This document shows, one piece after another, positions 1 to 5,735 of a stretch of 8,129 bases of DNA (positions within the stretch are counted from its first letter, which is position 1; every line of letters begins with the position of its first letter). Location: positions 1 through 8,129 of the forward strand of contig JASFVG010000209.1 in assembly GCA_050049955.1 (NCBI GenBank), in the 5' to 3' direction. The DNA is from SKLM01 sp050049955 (GTDB taxonomy: Bacteria; Chloroflexota; Anaerolineae; B4-G1). The notes under the pieces were generated by a model. That model did not search any database, was not told the DNA's origin, and saw only the letters and a program-made list of their open reading frames with translations. A program made the position numbers and the translations under genes.

Positions 1-72
1 CGGCTGGCCCTTGGCATAGAGGGTGATCAGCAAGGTCTCCTGCTCGGGCGTCAGCTTCAAACTGGTGCTCAT
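1..72 (-). CDS. SAM-dependent O-methyltransferase, TcmP/LCM type (N-terminal fragment)
   Basis: Only the first 24 codons are in the window; the gene runs off the left edge. The peptide reads MSTSLKLTPEQETLLITLYA and then KGQP. The 'L-x-x-x-Q-E-T-L-L-I-x-L-Y-A' pattern is what I know from the start of the leucine-carboxyl-methyltransferase / tetracenomycin TcmP-like O-methyltransferase family, soluble enzymes that move a methyl group from S-adenosylmethionine to a hydroxyl or carboxyl group of a small molecule. The SAM-binding core is not visible. The ATG at 70-72 has GGGAG nine bases upstream. It begins 35 bases after the stop of the upstream membrane methyltransferase gene, so the two are probably co-transcribed. 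The family call rests on a short motif only. Confidence 0.6.
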   Translation of the reverse strand, partial: MSTSLKLTPEQETLLITLYAKGQP

Positions 73-107
73 CGTTGCTGTCTCCCGCGCTGGCCGGCCC
101 CGCGGGC

Positions 108-689
108 CTACGTGGCACAGTCTCCCGATCGTCTCGGGCCGAGATACCGCGGCACCCGGGCGCAGTACCTCTCATATGCCTCGCCAAACACCCGGAGGAG
201 ATGCTCCTCCTCGGTGACCACCATCCAGTGGCCGACGATAGCATACATAAGCAGCCAGCCAAAGGAGTAGACCGACGGCCACTGGATTGAGGTCCCAATG
301 ACGAGCAGGTACCCGCCCAGGATCTGGGGATTCCGGGTCAACCCGTAGAGCCCTCCCGTCGTCAGCCGTTCAGGGCTCAAGCCAAACGCCTTTCGGATGC
401 CAAACCAACCCATCGTCCCGAATGCGATCACGAACCCCAGGCAGGTCACCACGAAGCCGGTCACGAACAAGGCACGGTTGCCCGACTCAGGCATCCGCCA
501 GAACCAGAGCCACTCAGGAGGGTTGAACAGGCAGGGAAATGGCATATAGGCAGCGAAAACGAGAAACTGCAGCACGGAAGTCAACAGCGTGAGCCGCCCG
601 TGCTTAGCATAGCTGCGGCGGACGATCCGCCGGAACACTACACATGCGAGAAGTAGTAGCAGCGCGGCGAGCGCGAGAACCATAGGCAC
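108..689 (-). CDS. Isoprenylcysteine carboxyl methyltransferase-like membrane methyltransferase (PEMT/ICMT family)
   Basis: A 193-residue integral membrane protein with about four hydrophobic segments (residues 3-19, 33-52, 74-98, 122-158). The C-terminal half carries the family's SAM-binding signature: G-G-L-Y-G-L-T-R-N-P (112-121) before a membrane segment, then E-E-E-x-L-x-x-x-F-G-E-x-Y-x-x-Y-x-x-x-V-P-R (160-181). Family members methylate phospholipids, prenylated cysteine or small lipophilic substrates at the membrane; the substrate here cannot be told. Usual family length is 150-220 residues, so it is complete. I chose the GTG at 689 because AAAAGGGG lies about 12 bases upstream; an ATG at 683, two codons in, is the alternative. 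It lies 81 bases after the GNAT gene and 35 bases before the TcmP-like methyltransferase gene, making two SAM enzymes in tandem. Confidence 0.85.
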   Translation of the reverse strand: MPMVLALAALLLLLACVVFRRIVRRSYAKHGRLTLLTSVLQFLVFAAYMPFPCLFNPPEWLWFWRMPESGNRALFVTGFVVTCLGFVIAFGTMGWFGIRKAFGLSPERLTTGGLYGLTRNPQILGGYLLVIGTSIQWPSVYSFGWLLMYAIVGHWMVVTEEEHLLRVFGEAYERYCARVPRYLGPRRSGDCAT

Positions 690-770
690 AGCCGACGCAT
701 ACCCCTTTTCGCAACACCGCCTCTGTTGCTAGTGCGTGACCGATGTTGAGCCGCGGCGTCCTCACCTGCC

Positions 771-1625
771 TCACGTCTCAACATGAAACGCATACTCATT
801 GCAGTCGCATGCCGGCTGGTAGCCAATCCTCCGATACATGCGATTCGCTGAGTCGTTGGCCAGGTCGGCGAACAAGGTACAATAGTCATACCGGGACGCG
901 ACGAGCAGCCGGCTCAGTTCGGCGACGCACGCCGTCGCATATCCCCGCCGCCTCAACGCCGGCGGCGTGTAGACGAAGCTCACGCTGATCCCGTTTCTCG
1001 TCGGCCGGCTCGTCTGAGCCATGGATACAGGCCGCTCATCCTGCCACAAGTAGACGTCTCCGCGACCCATGGCAAGCTCGAGCGCTCGCCTATCCCCTAC
1101 CCGCGCTGGCCGCCCAAATACCTCATAGTGGAACGCCCGTCGCCAGCGCGCCACCAATTCCACGTCGTCCTCCGCCGCCTGCCGCAGCCGGCCGCGCACC
1201 GGCGCCGATATCCTTGCGTGCCGCAGCTCGTAGACTCGCTGCCGTCGCTCGAGCTCATGTCGCTGGTCGGTGGCACCTGACCATGCCTCCGCGACACGCC
1301 TCGCGACCTCGCGCGGCCCCAACACTCCGGGCACCTCCCACCCCGCGCCGACCAGGTCCCCCACAAGCGCCCTGGCACCCTCTGCCAGGTCGCCCCGATG
1401 ACCGTATACGACCAGCTTGTAGGGCGGCGTCATCATCGCCGCCAGCACCAGATCAGTCCCATCGTCCACCGTCTTCAGGCACGGCGGGGACTCGACCAAG
1501 TCCGGTTCGCGCTGGAGTCCAAGACAGACCCCGAGCATCAGGTTATTCGCGGCCTCATTCGCCTCCAGCGCCGCCTGCGTTCGCTTCAGGAACCTCTCGG
1601 CATCGCGGTACGTCCCCACCCTCAT
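771..1625 (-). CDS. GNAT family N-acetyltransferase with N-terminal extension domain
   Basis: A 284-residue protein. Residues about 146-284 form a GNAT fold: V-Y-T-P-P (218-222), the acetyl-CoA pyrophosphate loop L-R-R-R-G-Y-A (224-230), and the typical end L-A-N-D-S-A-N-x-x-Y-x-x-I-G-Y (255-269) followed by P-x-C-D-x-x-E-Y. Residues 1-140 are a helical front domain (FLKRTQAALEANEAANNLMLG) seen in a bacterial subgroup of two-domain acetyltransferases. It is expected to be cytosolic and to transfer acetyl from acetyl-CoA to an amine; the substrate is unknown. The start is the ATG at 1623-1625, with GGGAGG five bases upstream. The frame stays open to 1859, but that extension is rich in Arg and Gly, does not look like protein, and the family motif begins at this ATG. 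The start overlaps the stop of a possible small gene as ATGA, suggesting translational coupling. Confidence 0.9.
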   Translation of the reverse strand: MRVGTYRDAERFLKRTQAALEANEAANNLMLGVCLGLQREPDLVESPPCLKTVDDGTDLVLAAMMTPPYKLVVYGHRGDLAEGARALVGDLVGAGWEVPGVLGPREVARRVAEAWSGATDQRHELERRQRVYELRHARISAPVRGRLRQAAEDDVELVARWRRAFHYEVFGRPARVGDRRALELAMGRGDVYLWQDERPVSMAQTSRPTRNGISVSFVYTPPALRRRGYATACVAELSRLLVASRYDYCTLFADLANDSANRMYRRIGYQPACDCNEYAFHVET

Positions 1626-1774
1626 GCCTGCCTCCCGCACATCAGCCCGGTTGACCTGAAAACGGCGCCCAAGACATCCGGACCTGGTCTTCGCCACGAC
1701 GTTCGCCGTCTCCAGATCCATACGCCCACAGCCGCCACGACTACGGCCAGCACTCCCGCGAGCTTTGCCTCCAT
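1622..1774 (-). CDS. Possible small single-pass membrane protein
   Basis: A 50-residue reading frame starting at the ATG at 1772-1774. Residues 5-21 (LAGVLAVVVAAVGVWIW) make one clear membrane segment, followed at once by R-R-R and a basic tail (TSWRRPGPDVLG), which predicts a cytosolic C-terminus. Its TGA overlaps the ATG of the GNAT gene as ATGA, the usual arrangement for coupled genes, and it fills the gap between the CPBP-like gene and the GNAT gene. Against it, the ribosome binding site is weak (GGTGGGA 12 bases upstream). The same frame is open to an ATG at 1852, which would give 76 residues and overlap the upstream gene. I do not recognise a family. It could also be degraded remains of the neighbouring membrane protein gene. 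Confidence 0.35.
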   Translation of the reverse strand: MEAKLAGVLAVVVAAVGVWIWRRRTSWRRPGPDVLGAVFRSTGLMCGRQA

Positions 1775-1833
1775 ACCGTACGACGTTCCCACCGTCCAGT
1801 CGGGTCCATACTGGCGTTGACCAGCAGGGACAG

Positions 1834-2268
1834 TCAAAGCGTTCGCAGCCATGTATCAACCGGATGTCCGCGCAAGGCCCAGCCGGCGGCTCTTTCGACC
1901 GTGAAGATCGTCAGCATGATGCCAGTCGACAGCAGGAGGCCGAATGTGAGGTCCTTCCACCAGCCCGGGCCACGGGAGAACATCGCCTCACCAGCTCGCA
2001 GGCCCGTCGCCCACCGCAGTGCGAGCGCCGACAGCCAAACTCCCGCCGCTAGCATGCCCCCGCGGGACAGTTTGCTTCCGAGGAAGATGCGCACGTTCGG
2101 TGACGCCCCGAGCCATCTCATGACCTGGTTGACGCCGACGCCCAACACGAGGGTGACCAGCCAGACGGCGGCGAAGAGGCCAGCATACACGATAAGGACG
2201 CGCAAGCCCAACCTGTGCCCGGTCCTGCTCGTCAAGAAGCTACTCTCGTGCCGCTGAGCTCCCCCCAC
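1834..2268 (-). CDS. CPBP (Abi)-like membrane protein, apparently missing its catalytic half
   Basis: 144 residues with membrane segments near 22-46 (LGLRVLIVYAGLFAAVWLVT and following), 69-87 and 107-131. The order of a hydrophobic N-terminus, a basic patch, then G-P-G-W-W-K-D-L-T-F-G-L-L-L-S-T-G-I and V-E-R-A-A-G-W matches the front half of CPBP-family intramembrane proteases as I know them. Those proteins continue with the metal-site motif E-E-x-x-x-R and two later His/Asn motifs, giving 230-300 residues; none of these is present here. Reading past the TGA (1834-1836) gives LSLLVNASM, which resembles the helix just before the E-E motif, and then the similarity ends. It is therefore probably a truncated or decayed gene. 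The GTG at 2268 is the likely start and overlaps the upstream gene by 29 bases. A small intact membrane protein is the alternative. Confidence 0.55.
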   Translation of the reverse strand: MGGAQRHESSFLTSRTGHRLGLRVLIVYAGLFAAVWLVTLVLGVGVNQVMRWLGASPNVRIFLGSKLSRGGMLAAGVWLSALALRWATGLRAGEAMFSRGPGWWKDLTFGLLLSTGIMLTIFTVERAAGWALRGHPVDTWLRTL

Positions 2269-2656
2269 CCCCTCTGCCTGGGCCCCGCCCCGAGCCTCGC
2301 CGTGGAGCCGGACGCTTGCCAGCCTTTGGTCCGCCTATAGGGCGCACCGTCGCCTCGGCCAACATGCGAAAGACCCCCAGGGCATGGACGGACTCGGTCC
2401 ACGCATTCAGGCTAGCCTTCAGATCTGCGTATTCGGCGCTGCACTCGGCCAGGGCCTTCGCCCGGAGGGCTGCTGACGCCCAGACGGTGATCGTGAGGTA
2501 CCGCCGCCGATCGTCCGTGTCGCGCAGGACGGTCATGCCGCGGAAGCCAGGGCTCCGGGCGAACAGGTTGCTCCACGCGCCGCCGGGCCCATACGCCAGC
2601 TCGAACTGGCCCCGGCCCTCGTCCTTGAGGACGAACTCCTGTACTTCCTCGATCAC
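2240..2656 (-). CDS. Antibiotic biosynthesis monooxygenase (ABM)-like protein with Gly/Arg-rich tail
   Basis: 138 residues. Residues 1-90 look like an ABM ferredoxin-like fold: an opening strand (VIEEVQEFVLKDEGRGQFELAYG), G-A-W-S-N-L-F-A-R-S-P-G-F-R-G (28-42), then R-R-Y-L-T-I-T-V-W-A-S (53-63), then a helix to H-A-L-G-V-F-R. Such small cytosolic dimers include heme- or quinone-acting monooxygenases and many uncharacterised members; no substrate is suggested here. The start is the GTG at 2654-2656, because GGGAGAGG sits four bases before it; an in-frame ATG at 2674 has no good ribosome binding site. The last 30 or so residues are a low-complexity Gly/Arg/Pro tail (RRGSGRGPGRGGGG) not usual in the family, and they overlap the next gene's start. 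It heads the left-hand gene run. Confidence 0.75.
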   Translation of the reverse strand: MIEEVQEFVLKDEGRGQFELAYGPGGAWSNLFARSPGFRGMTVLRDTDDRRRYLTITVWASAALRAKALAECSAEYADLKASLNAWTESVHALGVFRMLAEATVRPIGGPKAGKRPAPRRGSGRGPGRGGGGSSAARE

Positions 2657-2855
2657 GCCGCCTCTCCCGTTCATCAACCCGCGTAGGGCCACCCAGCCGC
2701 ACCCTTGCTGGTCTTCGCTCCGCCAACGGGGCGCCCCGCCGCTCGGCACCCGCCGCTGTCTCCCGACACTCTGCCGTTGTCCAGCTTCAACCCAGCCCCT
2801 GGCGCCAACAGACCTGGTGCCATGATAGGTAGCGTGATCCTCTAGTTGCTTCTCC
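2657..2855. other. Gap between the surface-protein gene and the monooxygenase-like gene
   Basis: This 199-base stretch has no gene I can support. It contains short perfect palindromes (TGGCGCCA near 2800 and GGGGCGCCCC near 2733) but no stem-loop followed by a T-run, so no intrinsic terminator is visible for the surface-protein gene. A TATCAT on the minus strand just after that gene's stop has no matching -35 element 17 bases upstream. The monooxygenase-like gene may therefore have a weak or non-standard promoter here, or be read from upstream. Confidence 0.5.
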
Positions 2856-5246
2856 CTAGGGGCACCCGTTGGCGTTGAACGTGTTGTCTCGGGACACGGC
2901 CACGCAGGTCACAGTGCCAGAGACCGCGCCGTCGACCAGCCGGGAGTTGGTGACGGTGACCTGGCCGCTGTCATCATGATAGACTGAATTGGTCTCGCCC
3001 TCCAGCACGCTCTGAGCTACATTGGCCGCGGCGCCTGTACTGGACAGGCCGTAGTTGGATGAGCTGCCGTCCTCGCCCAGAGCGCTGACTCTTTCGGCCG
3101 CCAGGGTAGAGCTGCTGGCATGGTTTGCGATGCCGATAGCGTCTATCGCCCCCCGCGCGGCGAAAGAGCCGCCACGCAGCGTAGCCTGCGCGCCGTCGTA
3201 GTTTTCCAGGCCCATGGTGATGTTGCTGCTGCCCTCGCCCAATGCGGTGACGCTCTCGGCCTCCAGAGTCGTTCCACTGCCACAAGTGAAGATACCCCAG
3301 GCCTGATACCCCCCACGCCCCGTGAACGAGCCGCCGCGCAGCGTTGCCACCGCACCGTTTTGCAGGCCGAAGTTCTGGTCGCTGCCATTCTCGCCCAGCG
3401 CCGTGACGCTTTGGGCCTCCAGAGTCGTTCCGCTGCCGTGGCAGGTGATGCCCCAGGCATTTGTCCCCCCGCGTCCGGTGAAGGAGCCGAAGCGCACAGT
3501 CGCCTGCGCATTGTTGACGTTCCACATGCCATAGTTGGAGCCGCTGCCGTTCTTGGCCAGCGCCGTGACGCGGTCGGCCTCCATCGTCACGTTGAACTCG
3601 TTGGAGAGGGCATAGTTGTTTCCCCCCCCGCGCGCGGTGACCGCGGCGCCGGCCACCTTTAGCGTCGCGCCGTTGTAGTTGCCCAGGCTGTAGTTGTCGG
3701 CACCGTTCTCGGCCAACGCTGTTATGCTTTCGGCCGTCATCGTCGAGGTGAACGCGTTTGAGATGCCCGTGGCCTGATTCCCCCCACGCCCGGTGAAATC
3801 GCCGCCCCGCACCACTGCCGACGCAAGGTCATAGTTGTACAGGCCGACGTTGAAGTCGCTGCCATCCTCGCCCAATGCGGAGATGCCTTCAGCCTCGAGC
3901 GTCGTGCTCACGCCTCTCGTGAAGATGCCCCAGCCGTACCCCTCTCCCCGTCCGGTGAAGTCGCCGCCGCGCAGCGCTGTCGCCGCGCCGGTTGTGTTGA
4001 TCAGGCCTATGCCGTGGGCGCTGCTGTTGTCGGCCAGTGCGGTGACCTGCTGGAGCGTGATATCCGTACCACTGCCGCTCAGTACCACCGCATAGTTGCC
4101 CACACCGCCCCCCAACGCCCACGCCGTCACGTCCGCCACCAGCGTGCGCGTCGTACCCGCCGTCGCCAGCAGGGCCACGTTGTCAGTGCCCGCGCCGCCG
4201 TTGGCCACCGTCAGGTCGCGGAGGGTGACGTCGCTCGCCAGCACCAGCGTGGCGGCCGTCGGCGGCCAAGTGCCGTCAGCGATGATCGTGCTGGTGATGA
4301 CCGTGGCGCCCTGCCCGGCCCCCTGCAGGTGGACGTAGGCTTCCATCTTTACCGTCTCGCTGTACACCCCCGGCGCCACCCACACCAGGTAGGGGTTGTC
4401 GGCCGCGGCGTCAGTTATGCTGTCGATCGCCCCCTGCACGCTGGTGTAGTCGCCGCCGCTCTTGGCCACAACGACCACGTTCTGGTAGTGGGTCGCCAGC
4501 CCGCTGGCGTGCAGCCCGTCCACCGTGTCGGCGTCCAGACCAGAGCCGGCGCCATCGTTGTTCAGAACAGTGGGCACAATCTCGCTGTCGCGGGCGATGC
4601 TTGCATCGACGCGCGCCTCGGCCACTGTACCCGCTGTGATGTCATCCCCACTGTGGGCGTGACTGCCGCCGCTGAGGCTCCCACTGACGGACAGATCGCC
4701 GTTCAGGGTGGTTGCGCCATCGATCTGCAGCGCGTCGCCACTTCCGGCGTTGCTAACCGAGAACGTCGCAGAGCTGCTGGTGGTAGAGATCTGCGCTCCG
4801 GGCACCAGGCTCAAGGCATAGGCGACCGGCAGTATCATCTGCCGAGGCGTCGCCTCGGCGTCCGCTCCCACTTTGACTCCCAGCCAAAGAGCTTGCCCGT
4901 TGAACAGAGCGGGGTTTAGGGCAGCGGTATCGCCCAGCGCGGTGCTGAAGACGCCGCCCTGCACCGTCACGTCCTTCGACTCCATCCACAGCGGCAACCC
5001 GCCGGATCCGAGGTCGTAGAGCCGAAAAGTCATGGTGTAGAGGCCGTCGGAAACGGAATCCCCGGTACCGGGGTCGGTCAGCCGGCCCTGATAGTGGAGC
5101 AGCGGTGCAGTCACGCCAGCGACACGCACCTCGCCTGATTCGGGGGTGGTACCCTGCGCGGAATGCGTCGTCGCAGCGCCGGCAATCAGCAGCACAACCA
5201 GCAGGACGACCAGAACGGCTGACGCGACCGTTGTTCTAGCGGCCAT
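2856..5246 (-). CDS. Secreted repeat protein with pectinesterase-like right-handed beta-helix
   Basis: A 796-residue exported protein. Residues 1-31 are a signal peptide: basic start MAAR, hydrophobic core VLVVLLVVLLIAGA, small residues before the likely cut near 26-31. Residues 49-147 are a beta domain (HYQGRL, D-G-L-Y-T-M-T-F-R-L-Y-D, V-Q-G-G-V-F, P-R-Q-x-I-L-P-V-A-Y-A-L) common at the front of bacterial surface and tail-fibre-like proteins. Residues 165-250 are a linker (LNGDLSVSGSLSGG, GLDADTVDGLHASG). Residues 256-365 begin a beta-helix like pectinesterases (YTSVQGAIDSI, W-V-A-P-G-V-Y-S-E, H-L-Q-G-A-G-Q-G-A-T) but lack the pectinesterase catalytic QAVA and DFIFG motifs, so binding or structure is likelier than catalysis. 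Repeats fill 369-742; 743-796 is a cap with Cys781 and Cys795. The start is the ATG at 5246 with AAGGAGG six bases upstream. It has its own promoter. The ligand is unknown. Confidence 0.88.
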   Translation of the reverse strand: MAARTTVASAVLVVLLVVLLIAGAATTHSAQGTTPESGEVRVAGVTAPLLHYQGRLTDPGTGDSVSDGLYTMTFRLYDLGSGGLPLWMESKDVTVQGGVFSTALGDTAALNPALFNGQALWLGVKVGADAEATPRQMILPVAYALSLVPGAQISTTSSSATFSVSNAGSGDALQIDGATTLNGDLSVSGSLSGGSHAHSGDDITAGTVAEARVDASIARDSEIVPTVLNNDGAGSGLDADTVDGLHASGLATHYQNVVVVAKSGGDYTSVQGAIDSITDAAADNPYLVWVAPGVYSETVKMEAYVHLQGAGQGATVITSTIIADGTWPPTAATLVLASDVTLRDLTVANGGAGTDNVALLATAGTTRTLVADVTAWALGGGVGNYAVVLSGSGTDITLQQVTALADNSSAHGIGLINTTGAATALRGGDFTGRGEGYGWGIFTRGVSTTLEAEGISALGEDGSDFNVGLYNYDLASAVVRGGDFTGRGGNQATGISNAFTSTMTAESITALAENGADNYSLGNYNGATLKVAGAAVTARGGGNNYALSNEFNVTMEADRVTALAKNGSGSNYGMWNVNNAQATVRFGSFTGRGGTNAWGITCHGSGTTLEAQSVTALGENGSDQNFGLQNGAVATLRGGSFTGRGGYQAWGIFTCGSGTTLEAESVTALGEGSSNITMGLENYDGAQATLRGGSFAARGAIDAIGIANHASSSTLAAERVSALGEDGSSSNYGLSSTGAAANVAQSVLEGETNSVYHDDSGQVTVTNSRLVDGAVSGTVTCVAVSRDNTFNANGCP
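3021..4142 (-). repeat. Seven imperfect tandem repeats of 50-55 codons inside the secreted protein
   Basis: Units cover residues 369-423, 424-478, 479-528, 529-583, 584-635, 636-689 and 690-742 of the secreted protein. The consensus is roughly x-L-R-G-G-S-F-T-G-R-G-G-x-x-A-W-G-I followed by T-L-E-A-E-S-V-T-A-L-G-E-N-G-S-x-x-N-x-G-L. Each unit itself splits into two related halves of about 26 residues, the size of one or two turns of a parallel beta-helix. Units 5 and 6 are the closest: 18 bases are identical at 3258-3275 and 3414-3431, 156 bases apart. Unit 1 is the most diverged. Confidence 0.85.
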
Positions 5247-5252
5247 GTCTTC

Positions 5253-5259
5253 CCTCCTT
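5253..5259 (-). promoter_or_regulatory. Strong ribosome binding site of the secreted-protein gene
   Basis: On the minus strand the sequence is AAGGAGG, then GAAGAC, then ATG. This near-perfect Shine-Dalgarno decides the start at 5246 over the in-frame upstream extension to 5339, whose sequence (MAGGRPRCGWLLFVFPG) has no such site. Confidence 0.85.
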
Positions 5260-5268
5260 GGCTTATGA

Positions 5269-5293
5269 CCGGCCCAACGGGCGAAGGGGCCGG
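5269..5293 (-). promoter_or_regulatory. Leader stem-loop ten bases before the ribosome binding site
   Basis: CCGGCCC and GGGCCGG form a perfect seven-base-pair GC stem around an 11-base loop in the leader of the secreted-protein gene. On the transcribed strand a T-rich run (CTTTTTGTTTTCC) comes before, not after, the stem, so it is not an intrinsic terminator. It may affect translation or message stability. No known riboswitch class was recognised in the rest of the leader. Confidence 0.4.
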
Positions 5294-5433
5294 GGAAAAC
5301 AAAAAGCAGCCAACCACATCTGGGACGTCCACCAGCCACGGGTTGACCGCTTCTATCCTTGAGCCTCTCTCCGCCCTTGACTTCTCGGCGCGATGATAGC
5401 TCCAGCGACTCATATTGAGCTATTGCCTATCGC

Positions 5434-5462
5434 ATTATATCATAGCACCAGGTGGAGTCCAA
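5434..5462 (-). promoter_or_regulatory. Sigma70-type promoter for the secreted-protein gene
   Basis: On the minus strand, TTGGAC (5462-5457), a 17-base spacer and a perfect TATAAT (5439-5434) stand out in an AT-rich patch within otherwise GC-rich DNA. Transcription would start near 5427, leaving a leader of about 180 bases before the ATG at 5246. The -10 matches the consensus in all six positions, the -35 in three of six. Confidence 0.6.
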
Positions 5463-5658
5463 GACATCGCATCCACTCACGTGCAACCCTTCCAAAGGCC
5501 CCCTTCTTTTCGGACGACGGCTTTGCCGCAGGGGACATGAGTGCTGAGAGGAAACGGCGCTTGACGAACGACAGGAGCACTGGCGCGAGAACGGGAGATG
5601 GGGCGGCAAGGAGCGGGACAATCCAAGGGGAGACCTGCGGACCATCCGCGACGAGCTG

Positions 5659-5683
5659 GGAATCGCGGGCTAAGAGCGATTCC
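5659..5683 (-). terminator. Stem-loop downstream of the broken membrane-protein gene
   Basis: GGAATCGC and GCGATTCC form a perfect eight-base-pair stem with a nine-base loop, about 50-75 bases after the stop at 5736; flanking CGAG and CTCG can extend it across a bulge. No T-run follows on the minus strand, so it would be an atypical terminator or a message-end structure. Confidence 0.3.
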
Positions 5684-5735
5684 TCGAGGCACAACCGGGC
5701 GGGCGACCTCCTGGCGAGGCAAAGACTTCAGTTCC

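Larger units (their letters stand above)
5247..5735. other. 489-base gene-free region with promoter, leader and stem-loops
   Basis: This stretch lies between the broken membrane-protein gene and the secreted-protein gene. The part from 5247 to about 5427 is the likely transcribed leader of the secreted-protein gene. The part from 5463 to 5735 has overlapping minus-strand open frames (for example 5440-5694 and 5477-5860), but none has a ribosome binding site, their protein sequence is of no recognisable type, and one runs into the preceding gene in another frame. I see no transfer RNA, small RNA or mobile-element end here. Confidence 0.55.

Noticed and set aside
1214..1654. Plus-strand open frame opposite the GNAT gene
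   Set aside because: Pro/Arg/Ala-rich low-complexity text; the opposite strand encodes a recognisable acetyltransferase.
3021..4142. CRISPR-like or satellite repeat array
   Set aside because: The periodicity of 150-165 bases follows protein repeats in frame, with diverged DNA and no spacer and repeat structure.
4300..4500. Active pectinesterase
   Set aside because: Only the entry motif of the fold is present; the catalytic QAVA and DFIFG motifs are absent from the translation.
4014..4919. Long plus-strand open frame of 301 codons opposite the secreted-protein gene
   Set aside because: It is Arg/His/Gln-rich with no domain or membrane pattern, and arises because the opposite strand is GC-rich coding DNA with biased third positions.
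5269..5300. Intrinsic terminator made of the CCGGCCC/GGGCCGG stem
   Set aside because: The T-rich run is on the wrong side of the stem for minus-strand transcription, and no convergent plus-strand gene is present.
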